DNA of 64,000 nucleotides, from NCBI GenBank assembly GCA_029860345.1, contig JAOUBJ010000002.1, forward strand, positions 62,001 through 126,000. The letters are read 5' to 3'. Position 1 is the stretch's first letter. Every line of letters starts with the position of its first letter. Origin of the DNA: Candidatus Zixiibacteriota bacterium. Lineage in GTDB: Bacteria; Zixibacteria; MSB-5A5; GN15; FEB-12. This document shows positions 45,394-54,739 of this stretch, piece after piece. Made by a program: the position numbers and the translations under genes. The notes under the pieces are model-generated. The model did not search any database and was not told the DNA's origin. It saw only the letters and a program-made list of their open reading frames with translations.

Positions 45394-45979
45394 TATTCCC
45401 TCGATAGATACGTAAGGTCCAGCCTTCAAGCAATCGACAGCTTTGTCCGCTATTCAGTATACCGTAATCGCATTCTGTGATCAACCGAAAAGGCCGTATG
45501 TCCCACTATTGCAAGCCGCATTTGAAACGCTCATATCACTCCCACAAAAACCCTACCAATCCACTACAGAAAACTTCGGGGCGCTCGTTAGTATGAAACC
45601 ATGCCACGCAAATCCCGAAGTGCGCCAATCAATACGGTCAACTCTGCCTATCTCGACAAAAACAATACAAGTTCTTTCAACCTCAGAAAAAAAATCAATG
45701 AAACGAACCCATCTACGCGGACAGGACATCTCAGAAAGTACTTTTTCCGAGAAACGAACCCATTTCGGAGCGTCGCGCGGCCCGCGTAAAGCGGTGTATG
45801 CGAGCGGCTTTGGGGCAGACGAGGGCGTCTGCCGCCCACACCACCGTAGGGCGGCATCCCTGCGATGCCGCCGAAGATGGCAGGATCACAGGGATCCTGC
45901 CCTACGGGAGAAGATGGATTCCGGATCAAGTCCGGCATGACAGCCGCGGCGCGCGGAGCGCGTAAAAGCGATTTATCGC
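45394..45979. repeat. Intergenic region with palindromic elements
   Basis: The right part holds GGCGGCATC/GATGCCGCC (about 45850-45873) and GGCAGGATC/GATCCTGCC (about 45879-45902) hairpins inside a GTAGGGC...GCCCTACGG element, plus AGCGATTTATCGCT near 45966. The left part (45394-45750) is AT-rich and presumably holds the KAP promoter, but I cannot place it. Confidence 0.5.
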
Positions 45980-47437
45980 TCACTGCCAGTCGGTCTTGAT
46001 GTTGACGAACATTGTCTGATTGGCGCGCCAGACAAACAGTATCATTTCGGTCGGTTGGCTTTGTTCCAAACTCTCCAGAACCGCCTGCGCTTCATCGACC
46101 GAGCCGATCTCGGTGTCGCCTATTCGCTGGACAATATCACCGATCTGCAACCCGCCGATAGCGGCCAGTCCGCCCTGAGCCATCTCAGAGACAAAAACGC
46201 CTTTGAAAGTCTCGGCGTCCTGGTTCAGGAAGAAGTAGTCGTCGAAGACCAGATTGCGAACGGTGAACTCCAACGGAGTGCTCTCATACTCCTCGGCATC
46301 GGTGGCGCCGATCGGAGCTTCGTCCAACGTAGCCAACAGGGTGAGAGTGTCGCTGTCTCCGTTGGCCGGTCTCAGGATCATCATTTCCACAGAAGCTTCC
46401 GGTCCCAACTCCGATATGCGGCGCTGGAAAATCGATATGTTTTCTTCCCGATCTACGTCGACCGGTCCCCCGTTGACCGAAACGATTACATCACCAACTT
46501 GCAGGCCTGCTTTGTCGGCCGGGGAGCCTTTGACGGTTTCGTTGACGATTATGCCGCCGCCCGTCTCAAGCTGCCAGTATTCGGCCAGTTCCGCGGTCAG
46601 CGCCTGTAGTCGGATACCCAGCCAGCCACGCTCTCCGCCGGATGCGGTGGGTGGTTCGGCGATTACTTTGGCCAGTCTGTCACCGGAGATGACGCCCAAC
46701 AAGGGCATGCCGAACTGCCCCAGTGCTTCCATCAAACCGTTGGCCTCCAGGCTGGCCCGAGCCGGATCGACCAGCATCCCCAAAACGCCCACCGGTTCGA
46801 GGTCTTCATCGAAAAGTACCGAGGTCATTTGAAAGGAGTTGAATCCGACCGTCAGCGGGAACGATTCGGGCGACGCCACCACCGACGAAACCATTCCGAT
46901 ATCGGCGGTCAAGGGCGGGCTTATGAACTCAGGCAGAAGCATGTACAAGGCCAGCCATTCACCGACCTCGAACCGTCGTCGGGTTTTGAATTTGATCGGT
47001 TCGAATTCCAGCGAGGTATCGGCGGTGGCTTTCACGAAGCCGATTCCGGTGTACCGATCAACCCCGAGGTATTCGGCATCGTATGTGGCGCCGTCAAGTG
47101 TGGAGACTTCAATGCGCCGAGGGGTCACCGAGACATTTACTCCCGGCATACCACCGATCACGCCACCACCCGCAAGATCGCTACCGTTGAAAATAATCAG
47201 GCCGTCTTCGGTGACGATGGTGGCGATGTACCTTTCCTTTTGCTCTGAACTATGAATGCCGAAAGCGAGGTCGAGGTCCATGTCGATCACGACCGTGTAG
47301 GTGCGGACTCTTTTTTGCAGTCGCTCAAAATCAAACTCCTGCGACTGGGCAGTCGGCGCCATCCAACCGAGGCCGATCAGCGCCACAAGAAGTGTGGCCG
47401 CGTATTTCGAATGCTTCTTGATCACAGCGTCACTCAT
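45980..47437 (-). CDS. HtrA-like PDZ protein with inactivated protease domain
   Basis: A 485-residue secreted protein with a signal peptide (about 1-32, ending TAQSQ) and two PDZ domains (GIIVNETVKGSPADKAGLQVGD and GVFVSEMAQGGLAAIGGLQIGD). The N-terminal chymotrypsin-like domain aligns with the active HtrA encoded just upstream but lacks the triad: TNYHV becomes FNGSD, the Asp position is in GVDRYTGIG, and no GNSGGP is present. I infer a non-proteolytic scaffold or chaperone partner. ATG 47437 has AAGGAG nine bases upstream and overlaps the previous stop by eight bases. Confidence 0.85.
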   Translation of the reverse strand: MSDAVIKKHSKYAATLLVALIGLGWMAPTAQSQEFDFERLQKRVRTYTVVIDMDLDLAFGIHSSEQKERYIATIVTEDGLIIFNGSDLAGGGVIGGMPGVNVSVTPRRIEVSTLDGATYDAEYLGVDRYTGIGFVKATADTSLEFEPIKFKTRRRFEVGEWLALYMLLPEFISPPLTADIGMVSSVVASPESFPLTVGFNSFQMTSVLFDEDLEPVGVLGMLVDPARASLEANGLMEALGQFGMPLLGVISGDRLAKVIAEPPTASGGERGWLGIRLQALTAELAEYWQLETGGGIIVNETVKGSPADKAGLQVGDVIVSVNGGPVDVDREENISIFQRRISELGPEASVEMMILRPANGDSDTLTLLATLDEAPIGATDAEEYESTPLEFTVRNLVFDDYFFLNQDAETFKGVFVSEMAQGGLAAIGGLQIGDIVQRIGDTEIGSVDEAQAVLESLEQSQPTEMILFVWRANQTMFVNIKTDWQ

Positions 47438-48800
47438 CGGTTGATTCTCCTTGCTCATCCTCGGTTTTCAGTAGAACGAATCTTCTGGCTCCGGCCCGTT
47501 TTACCACCAACATGATAGTCTCAGCGTCCTTCTGACTGAGTTGATCATACAGAGGCATGAAATCGTCCAGCCCCTTCAGTTGGTGGTCATTCACGCTTAG
47601 TACGACATCGGACCGTCTCAGCCCACCTTGGTCGGCGGTACCGACCCGCTTGACACCGACCACCAGGACCCCGGCAGTGTCATCCAATTGTCTTTCTATC
47701 TGCATCTGGCGGGTGATAGCTTTCACGGTAAAGCCCCAGTTCTTGCATTCAAAATCCTCCCCCTGTAAATCGCCGAGCAGTTTGGTCTGCAGGGAGAATC
47801 GAAATTCCTCACTACCTCGCTGCACCGTGAGTTCGATGTCGTCGCCCGGCTCACGGTTGGCGATCAGCGCATAGAAATTCGGCAATTCCTCAATGAACCG
47901 AGCCGATACCGGCTGATTGTCAACCTCCAGAATTACATCGCCGGCTTTCAAAAAAGCCGCTTCGGCCGGAGAACCGGCATCAATCGATGACACCAATACC
48001 CCGGAGTTATCTTCGGTCCCGAAGTAGTCTTCCATCTCCTGCATGGCCTGGCAATGCAGACCAATCCAGCTTCGAGTGACTTTGCCGTCGGCCATGATAG
48101 CGGTCGTAACCTCTTTGACGATATTCACGGGTATAGCAAATCCGAGGTTGTTGGCAAACATGCTTGCCCGCGAATTGATGCCGATCACCTTGCCTGACAT
48201 GTTCACCAAGGGTCCCCCGGAATTGCCGGGATTGATAGCCGCATCGGTCTGAATCCAGAGGTTGTAGCGTCCGGTACGCTCACCCGTGGGTAGCCGCACA
48301 TCGCTGGAGAAGTAGCGATCCTTGGTGGAGACGACACCGGCCGACACCGAGCGCGAAAGGGACAGAGGCGAACCCATGGCCAACACATATTGGCCAACCT
48401 CTGTTGAGTCCGAGTTGCCAAAATCGGCTACATGGATCGTGCCGTGGTAGTCCTCCAGGTTCAGCTTTATGACGGCGATGTCTGTTGGTGGATCGCCACC
48501 GATGAATTCTGCCGGCACTACTTCCTTGTCCGCAAGCGTACACAGAATCCTCTCGGATTTGCCGGCCACATGGTAGTTGGTTACCACATATCCGTCCGGA
48601 TGGAATATTACGCCGGAACCCACGACGGCTTGCTTTTCCAATTCCCCCGTGCGGTAATTCTTGATCACCGGCTGGATGTGTACCACCGCCGGCATGACCT
48701 TGTCACGAGCGCTATAGATTTCCTTTTGAGCTGCGCCCGCCCACAGAGAAGATCCGGTTGTGGTCGTTATCAGAATTGCTATCATTATGTGTTTAATCAT
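47430..48800 (-). CDS. HtrA/DegP-type serine protease
   Basis: A 456-residue periplasmic protease with a signal peptide (about 1-22). The triad is complete: H77 in TNYHV, D107 in PPTDIAVIKL and S194 in GNSGGP. Two PDZ-like domains follow (SGVLVSSIDAGSPAEAAFLKAGD and GVLVVGVKRVGTADQGGLRRSD). It degrades or refolds damaged envelope proteins. Translation is coupled to the inactive paralogue downstream. ATG 48800 has AGGAA upstream. Confidence 0.92.
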   Translation of the reverse strand: MIKHIMIAILITTTTGSSLWAGAAQKEIYSARDKVMPAVVHIQPVIKNYRTGELEKQAVVGSGVIFHPDGYVVTNYHVAGKSERILCTLADKEVVPAEFIGGDPPTDIAVIKLNLEDYHGTIHVADFGNSDSTEVGQYVLAMGSPLSLSRSVSAGVVSTKDRYFSSDVRLPTGERTGRYNLWIQTDAAINPGNSGGPLVNMSGKVIGINSRASMFANNLGFAIPVNIVKEVTTAIMADGKVTRSWIGLHCQAMQEMEDYFGTEDNSGVLVSSIDAGSPAEAAFLKAGDVILEVDNQPVSARFIEELPNFYALIANREPGDDIELTVQRGSEEFRFSLQTKLLGDLQGEDFECKNWGFTVKAITRQMQIERQLDDTAGVLVVGVKRVGTADQGGLRRSDVVLSVNDHQLKGLDDFMPLYDQLSQKDAETIMLVVKRAGARRFVLLKTEDEQGESTDE

Positions 48801-49173
48801 CGCGATTTCCTGTTCGAGTAAAGAGTATCCTTCTCTGCCTCACGGTGCCTAACGTCATCCGACCGGCCTTGCTTTCACCGGCCTGAGTATATCGCTTTAT
48901 TATACTCATCGGCAAGCGCTTTGTACCATGGTGATAAATCACCCATAAATGGGTCTCATGCTTTTCCCGCCTTGAACCCTTGCTCTGAGCGGAGTCGAAC
49001 GGTGTTTCTCAGTTGGTGGTGTGCGCTGGAAACCACAAGCTGTCCTGTAGGGCAGAACCGCTAATCGGCCGTAGCGGACGTCCAAAAATACTCCCCGTCC
49101 CAAGCAAGGCTTGAGACGACCACCCAGCCGTAGCCTGTTTCACGGATAATGTTGGACTCTGCTGTGTCAGCCC
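48801..49173. repeat. Intergenic region with repeats between the HtrA pair and the ECF operon
   Basis: Contains TGAGTATA/TATACTCA (see separate entry), GGTGATAAATCACC (48930-48943), ACCCATAAATGGGT (about 48942-48955), TGAGCGGAGTCGAACGG near 48986 and GTAGGGCAGAACCGC near 49050. No gene. Confidence 0.55.
48884..48908 (-). promoter_or_regulatory. 8-bp inverted repeat over a TATAAT box upstream of HtrA
   Basis: TGAGTATA and TATACTCA are exact inverse complements with a 9-bp gap. On the minus strand the site includes TATAAT (48904-48899), 98 bases before the HtrA start. A matching -35 is poor, so an activated or repressed promoter is possible. Confidence 0.4.
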
Positions 49174-50031
49174 TTAGCGTTTGAAATAAATGTCGATGGA
49201 ACCCAGACCGACTTCCAGGTCCAGATAGATCCGAACATCGGCATCTTCAAAGTCATCTGACTCGTAGACGCCATCGTCGACTTCATCGAGATCGTCATTG
49301 TGAAAATCGACCGTAGAAAACCACCCCGGATCGCCTGTCTCAACGCGCACCGGTATATCTCTGGGCAGAATAATCTCGGCCGAACCAAGTCCGATTTCGA
49401 TACTGATCTCGGCTTCGTCTTTGTAATCGCCGCGAAAGTCGAGTTCGAACGATCCCGCGCCCCCCTCGAAACTAAACTGTTCGAAATTGGCGTTACCTAT
49501 GTTCATAATGGCTACCGAGGCAGCTCCGGCTTCGATATCAATCTCACCCAGTCGCTCCGGATTTGGTTCGGAAAAGTCTATCTCCCCGGACGCGGCTCCA
49601 ACTTCCAACATTAGTTCGGTCAGGGGAATCCCGCCAAGATCAATCTCGGCATCGCAAGCGCCCACTTCCATTTCCAAAGTCATTGGGTAGCGGTCAGAAA
49701 GCACCACCTCCCACCTGTTCTCTTCGGTATCGATATTCCTCTTGCGCCTGAGAGCCGACTCCAGGAGCAACTCTCCGGTGGAACCATGGACATTGTACTC
49801 GACCACACACTCAATTCGTCGAGAATCATACTCGACCTCGACAGTGGCCACCTGGGCCATATCCTTGGTGGTGATATAAAACTCGCCGGCAGCGAGATCG
49901 ATCACTACATCGACTTTCTTCGCCCCTTCAGCCTCAATTTCTTTGGAAAAGTGTTCGATTCTCCCGGCCACAACGGCTACTGCCGCAACCAGAATCAGTA
50001 CAATAGTAATCGTTGTCAACCGTCGAACCAT
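49174..50031 (-). CDS. Secreted/membrane-anchored DUF2154-like (toast-rack) protein
   Basis: A 285-residue protein with an N-terminal hydrophobic signal (about 5-24). It then has repeated glycine/acid beta-strand segments such as EMEVGACDAEIDLGG, MLEVGAASGEIDFSE, DIEAGAASVAIMN and SFEGGAGSFELDF, typical of beta-solenoid toast-rack domains. It ends DLEVGLGSIDIYFKR, resembling LiaF-type C-termini. Last gene of the ECF-sigma operon. Envelope-stress sensing or surface coating is inferred. Confidence 0.75.
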   Translation of the reverse strand: MVRRLTTITIVLILVAAVAVVAGRIEHFSKEIEAEGAKKVDVVIDLAAGEFYITTKDMAQVATVEVEYDSRRIECVVEYNVHGSTGELLLESALRRKRNIDTEENRWEVVLSDRYPMTLEMEVGACDAEIDLGGIPLTELMLEVGAASGEIDFSEPNPERLGEIDIEAGAASVAIMNIGNANFEQFSFEGGAGSFELDFRGDYKDEAEISIEIGLGSAEIILPRDIPVRVETGDPGWFSTVDFHNDDLDEVDDGVYESDDFEDADVRIYLDLEVGLGSIDIYFKR

Positions 50032-50088
50032 CGCAGGTCCTCCTGAACTTGGTCTATCTTCTGAGTCTTATCTACGCTGCCTGGCCCG

Positions 50089-51294
50089 TCAAGTTTCATC
50101 GATCGTGGTCGTACCATCGGGTGGTTCCGGCGACAACCGGTCCGGCCGTATCGGCGGTGGCGCCGGAGGTGGCGGTTCGGTGGCGACCCTGGCCCGATCC
50201 TTCCAGTCCAGGTATTCGCGGAATCCGAAACGAGTGAGAAAAGCCGCGCCCACTCCCGATGCTACCGGGAAAGCTGTGATCAGGATTGCCAGCACCAGGA
50301 AGAACACCCCGAACCCCTCGGCCGGGCCGCCGTCGGCGCCGAGCAAAGTTGCCGACACGAACCAAAGACTCATGGTTAAAAGTATGCCCACCAGTGTCTG
50401 GAACAGGCGACCCTTTTCGCCTGCGAGAAGTTGTCGCGAGAGCACGCGACCGACCATGTTACCGAAGGCAATCATGCCAAGGATCGACGCGGCCACATAG
50501 GCCAACGGGACCACCCATATTACAAAGGCGCCGACAATTGTGATAGTGACCAACACCATCAACAACGGCATCACAAGCCACAACAGGAAGCCCAGGAAGA
50601 AGGTCTTGGCTTTGCTGTTTTCGATGCAGTTGCACAAGTTTTCAGTGTGACGGGGCGCCACCGTAATCACTAAAAGCGCCGACAGCAAAAGAAGACCGGT
50701 GAATGATGCGGCGACGATGATGCCGGCCACCGAGAACGGCGAACTCAGATCAAAATCCTCCTCCAGGATGTCGCCGCCGACAAAGCCGCCCTCACGCACG
50801 ATTACTTTCGGAGCCTGAATGTCGCCGTCGACCCAGCCGGTTTCGGTAATCAGGACGCGCTTGTCAAGTGATCGAACATTGCCGATCACCCAGCCTTTGA
50901 TCGTCACTCGGCCCAGCACGGTGATGTCACCATCAACGTACTCATCATACCCCACCATGACCGGCCTGGTCTCGAACGGTTTAATCCATTTCTCAACCGT
51001 GCAGCGTTCGGCGATGGGGTCTTGGCCGCCTATACCGAAGTCGTCCTGGGGCGGTGGCACCTCGTCCGGTTCGGGAATGCCGGCTTCCCAGCGGCCGCGA
51101 TCAAAGTCATAATACCAGTCATAACCGGCCGTATCAACCGCGACCACGCCTTCGTCACTTAGCATGATTTCGTAGAAAGTGGTGTCGGCCGGAGCATAGC
51201 CCTCATCCGTCCGCTGAGCGGCGGACGGTACGGCCAGGAGGAGGCTCGTCGCAGCAGCGACAATCCAGGCATGTTTGGAGGAGATACTCCTCAT
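50089..51294 (-). CDS. Bactofilin-like beta-solenoid protein with membrane domain
   Basis: A 401-residue protein with a signal peptide (about 1-27), then a bactofilin-like region (about 120-180: VDGDITVLGRVTIKGWVIGNV, GWVDGDIQAPKVIVREGGFVGGDI). Four or five membrane helices follow (about 190-345), then a Pro-rich tail. Such fusions are found in bacteria that place polymer-forming domains outside the membrane. It is the third gene of the ECF-sigma operon. Confidence 0.75.
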   Translation of the reverse strand: MRSISSKHAWIVAAATSLLLAVPSAAQRTDEGYAPADTTFYEIMLSDEGVVAVDTAGYDWYYDFDRGRWEAGIPEPDEVPPPQDDFGIGGQDPIAERCTVEKWIKPFETRPVMVGYDEYVDGDITVLGRVTIKGWVIGNVRSLDKRVLITETGWVDGDIQAPKVIVREGGFVGGDILEEDFDLSSPFSVAGIIVAASFTGLLLLSALLVITVAPRHTENLCNCIENSKAKTFFLGFLLWLVMPLLMVLVTITIVGAFVIWVVPLAYVAASILGMIAFGNMVGRVLSRQLLAGEKGRLFQTLVGILLTMSLWFVSATLLGADGGPAEGFGVFFLVLAILITAFPVASGVGAAFLTRFGFREYLDWKDRARVATEPPPPAPPPIRPDRLSPEPPDGTTTIDET

Positions 51295-51328
51295 CGTACT
51301 ATCAACGTCCTATGTAAGTCACCAAGGC

Positions 51329-52348
51329 TCAGAAGGCAGCCAGCGTGACGTCGCCCGAACTGGAAATCAATTCAATCTGAGTTCCGCCGCGTCCGAAGAC
51401 ACCCTTCAATTGATTAGCTGTCATAGCCTCCACCGAAATCGGCAGCTCGGTTGAGATGACACCGGATTCTGTTTCAATCTTGAGTGCTCCGGCTGACTTC
51501 TCGGGCACGGAAAACCGAATGGCGCCGGAGCCGGTTCGGACAAAGAAATCGCGCGGACTATTCAGCTCGGTTTGTATATATACGTTGCCGTCATTGTTCT
51601 CCAGGTCGATGGCGCCCTGCAACTGACGGACTTGCACGGCGGCGGAGAGAGACTTGATTCGGATGTCACCTTCCACCCACTTCAGGTCGACCTCACCCTC
51701 GGCCTGGTTAAGAGTCACATCGCCGATCAGAAACTCGCAGCGCGTATCGCCGGAGCCGTTTTCGATATCGACAGCACCTTCAATGTTGGCCAGGTCGATG
51801 TCCCCTGAGGTTTGGCGAACTCTTAAGGGCCCGAACAATGACTCGACCCGGACACTGCCGTGCCCGTTTTCGATGGCTACATCTGCGTTGACAGAGCTCA
51901 ATTCAATCTGCGCGGCTTTGGCGTGGATCACAACTTTGGCGAAGGCGGGTGCGGTGATGCGATAGTCGACATTTCCGTAGTGCGCCGCCCCGTTCTCAAA
52001 CTTTTTGCCGAGCAGTGACTTGTCATCAGGGTCGAGGGGGAGATAGTTGGTGGCGATGACAACCTGGTTGCCGCCCTGACGGACATCGATCTCGATCAAG
52101 TCGGCGACACGTTTGGCATCTTCAAAATCGCGTCCCCAGACCCGCTTGACTCCTTCGATGATGAGACGGTTGCCGCTACCCTTGGTGATATAAACATCAC
52201 CGGCCGTCAACGAAAGATCCAACTCGACAGCGGAATGGACTTCAAGCGACTTCTCGAACTCAAACCAGGCCTCGGCCACGACAGGCGAGTAGGACAGCCA
52301 TAGGAGGATACCAACTAACCACGATATGGTGGCTGTGCGCCATTGCAT
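51329..52348 (-). CDS. Secreted DUF4097-like putative adhesin
   Basis: A 339-residue protein with a signal peptide (about 1-25, VVAEA) followed by beta-helix-like repeats: DVAIENGHGSVRVESL, GPLRVRQTSGDIDLANIEG, AVDIENGSGDTRCEFLIG and VRQLQGAIDLENNDGNVYIQ. The pattern is DUF4097/DUF2807-like. It lies 24 bases downstream of the sigma factor gene, with the bactofilin-like gene after it, so it is probably controlled by that sigma factor. Confidence 0.78.
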   Translation of the reverse strand: MQWRTATISWLVGILLWLSYSPVVAEAWFEFEKSLEVHSAVELDLSLTAGDVYITKGSGNRLIIEGVKRVWGRDFEDAKRVADLIEIDVRQGGNQVVIATNYLPLDPDDKSLLGKKFENGAAHYGNVDYRITAPAFAKVVIHAKAAQIELSSVNADVAIENGHGSVRVESLFGPLRVRQTSGDIDLANIEGAVDIENGSGDTRCEFLIGDVTLNQAEGEVDLKWVEGDIRIKSLSAAVQVRQLQGAIDLENNDGNVYIQTELNSPRDFFVRTGSGAIRFSVPEKSAGALKIETESGVISTELPISVEAMTANQLKGVFGRGGTQIELISSSGDVTLAAF

Positions 52349-52372
52349 GTCGAGAAGACCTCCATCCGGTTC

Positions 52373-52939
52373 TCAGAGCGCGTTCTTCAGCTTCTTCTTA
52401 AGAAGTTCGCGGGCTCTGAATATCCTCGCTTTCACCGTTCCAACCGGTATGTTGAGTAGATCGGCTATTTCTTCGTATGATTTATCATCCTTGTGTCTAT
52501 AGACGATTACTTCGCGGTACTTCACCGGCAACGAAGCGATAGCTTCTTCGATCGACAGCCTCTGTTCTTTGCGCTCCAGGGTTCGCCCGGGATGGTACGA
52601 GTAGTCGGGAATCTCGATTTCGACGCTACCATCCTTGGTCTCCAGTTTGCGGTCCAGCGAGAGCGCCTGAATCCGCTTCTTTCGAAGGTGGTCGATAGAA
52701 CTGTTGGCCGCGATCTTATACAGCCAGGTCGAAAAACGAAACTCGGAACGGTAACTCGCCAGCGAGGAAAAAGCCTTCATAAACGTTTCCTGCACCAAGT
52801 CGTTGGCTGTTTCCCTATCGCGCACAATCTTGAACACGATCTGGAAAACGGCTGCTTTGAATCTTAGTGTCAGTTCGGTGTAAGCTCTTTGATCTCCCTC
52901 AAGGGCTCGACCGATCAGTGCTATCTCGCTTTCCGGCAA
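52373..52939 (-). CDS. ECF-type RNA polymerase sigma factor
   Basis: A 188-residue sigma-70 family member. Region 2: ANDLVQETFMKAFSSLASY and FSTWLYKIAANSSIDHLRKK. Region 4: LPVKYREVIVYRHKDDKSYEEIADLLN followed by GTVKARIFRARELL, the helix-turn-helix. The start codon appears to be TTG 52939. No anti-sigma gene is next to it; the downstream envelope proteins may fulfil that role. Confidence 0.9.
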   Translation of the reverse strand: MPESEIALIGRALEGDQRAYTELTLRFKAAVFQIVFKIVRDRETANDLVQETFMKAFSSLASYRSEFRFSTWLYKIAANSSIDHLRKKRIQALSLDRKLETKDGSVEIEIPDYSYHPGRTLERKEQRLSIEEAIASLPVKYREVIVYRHKDDKSYEEIADLLNIPVGTVKARIFRARELLKKKLKNAL

Positions 52940-53217
52940 CGAACTGGTCTTTCTCTTATGCTGTTACGGGCACACCTGTGCGCAGTTTCACTTTCAGTTA
53001 AATATGATATGAAACGGCACCAACGGTAACAAGCTAAATATCACCGTTCATGCTGCCGTCAATCGGCTGTTCATATAGTAAACAGCCAGGTCCACAAAGG
53101 GAGCGAACAAGATCACTTGTTGGTCATTATTGAAGAGGTTGGCCCCCCGTCCCAGGCCAGGTACTCCAATATCGGCGTCGGCTGCCGTTCATGCCGACAA
53201 GGAGACAAGTAAGAAAA
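52940..53217. other. Divergent intergenic region with a hairpin
   Basis: GGCTGTT (53065-53071) and AACAGCC (53081-53087) form a 7-bp stem. It has no T-run. The region separates the ECF operon from the frameshifted methyltransferase; no promoter was convincing. Confidence 0.35.
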
Positions 53218-53978
53218 ATGTTGTACGACAACCCGAAATACTACGAAGTTGCCTTTTCCTTTCGGGACATTCCATCCGAAGTCGAGTTCATGCAACGCTG
53301 CCTGAAACGCTTTTCAAAGATCGGCGTGAACAGTCTGCTTGAGATCGGCTGCGGCCATGCACCTCATGCCGGGGAGTTGATCCGGCGTGAGTTCAGCTAT
53401 ACCGGTCTGGACATCAATAAGAATATGCTCAACCATGCCAGGTCCAAGTGGCAACACCTGCGCCCGGCCCTACACTGATACAGGCGGACATGATAGATTT
53501 CACGCTGGAACGCAAAACCGACTTCGCCTATGTCATGATCGGATCGTTGTATCTGAAAAGCGAGGATGATCTCCGCAGTCACCTTGACGCCGTCAGCCGT
53601 GCGCTCAAGCCGGGCGGATTGTACTTTCTGGACTGGTGCCTGCAGTTTTTCGATCCGGAAGACTGGGATGAGCGGGTTTCGTTCGAGGCGGAGAAAGACG
53701 GGATCAAACTAAGATCACGATTTCATATCGAACCGATTCCGACCGGGCGCAGCACTTATAAAGAGACCTGGACTGTCGATGTGGACGATCATGGGGAGCA
53801 TCATCAGTTTGAAACGGTCGAACGTAACATGGCCTTGTTCCCGCAGGAGTTCAGAAGTTTCCTGGCCGGTCGCGACGACTTCGAGTTTGTCGGCTGGTGG
53901 TCCGACTGGGATCTGGGCCAACCGATCGAGCAATACCCTCAGGTTCATCGCCCTCTGATTATTGTCCGTCGCACCTAA
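53218..53978 (+). pseudogene. Class I SAM methyltransferase interrupted by a frameshift
   Basis: The N-terminal part starts MLYDNPKYYEVAF and contains LLEIGCGHAPHAGEL (SAM motif I) and YTGLDINKNML. Its frame stops at 53475-53477. The second part, in the +2 frame from about 53448, carries on with TLIQADMIDFTL (motif II) and LKPGGLYFLDW (motif III), ending at 53978. A single missing base between about 53440 and 53452 would restore one protein of about 250 residues. There is no homopolymer at the site, which makes a sequencing slip less likely, but an assembly error cannot be ruled out. Confidence 0.75.
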
Positions 53979-53995
53979 AAGTTTGTCGGCGGCCG

Positions 53996-54739
53996 CTAGA
54001 TTCTCCGCACCCGGTAAACCATATTCATAAACTGGTCGATCATCACGCGCCCGGTGTAGTCGGGGCCGGTGAGCTTGAAATAGACGTTGCCCCCGGGTGC
54101 TTCGATAACCACACCGACCACCCGGTAATAGTCTCTTACCCCTGTATCTTCGCGGTCAAATCCCTCGGTGGCGGGTGTGTAGATACCATCCATAGACAAA
54201 ACATGGGCTTTCATGCCACCGATCTCTCGATCATGCTGCCGCGCCGTCTGGCGGGAGTCTCGACCATCGCCGATCGATATCTGATCGATCCATCGATCCA
54301 TAATCTTCTCGTAGTCAGCGCCCTGCGCGCCGAAGAAGTAGATAGCCGCTTCCGCTTGCTCGGTTTCGTTCTTGAGCGGTCCATAGCGGTAATGGGCCAC
54401 CATCTCGCCGGATGCGCCCAGGTCCTCCCATTGCGTGGCCGGTACACACCTGACGCCGCCGACCACGACCGGTGTACCGTTCAGATCGAAGGGGACATCC
54501 GGGGGGATGTATTCGACGTTGAGGGTCCCACTGTCCCGCAGGGCGGCCATAGTGGCGGAGTCGCGTTGAGTTACACTTTTGGTTTGGTTCTCAGTAGTTG
54601 GTTTCTCCTCGGATGTCTCATCGGAAGAGCAGCCGGCAAGCAACATCGTCAGACCAATCAGCAACGCCGTCATCTGAAGCACCAGATATCGAACAGGTGA
54701 CACCGGACGGGATGTTTTAGCATCGTATTTGCGCATCAT
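53996..54739 (-). CDS. Lipoprotein of unknown function
   Basis: A 247-residue protein with a lipobox TMLLAGC (Cys near 36) followed by an acidic and Thr-rich linker. The remainder includes VRCVPATQWEDLGASGEMVAHYRYGPL and VIEAPGGNVYFKLTGPD, resembling the DUF1795/PsbP-like pattern of surface lipoproteins, but the assignment is weak. Its ATG overlaps the tsaD stop by one base (TGATG). Confidence 0.6.
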   Translation of the reverse strand: MMRKYDAKTSRPVSPVRYLVLQMTALLIGLTMLLAGCSSDETSEEKPTTENQTKSVTQRDSATMAALRDSGTLNVEYIPPDVPFDLNGTPVVVGGVRCVPATQWEDLGASGEMVAHYRYGPLKNETEQAEAAIYFFGAQGADYEKIMDRWIDQISIGDGRDSRQTARQHDREIGGMKAHVLSMDGIYTPATEGFDREDTGVRDYYRVVGVVIEAPGGNVYFKLTGPDYTGRVMIDQFMNMVYRVRRI

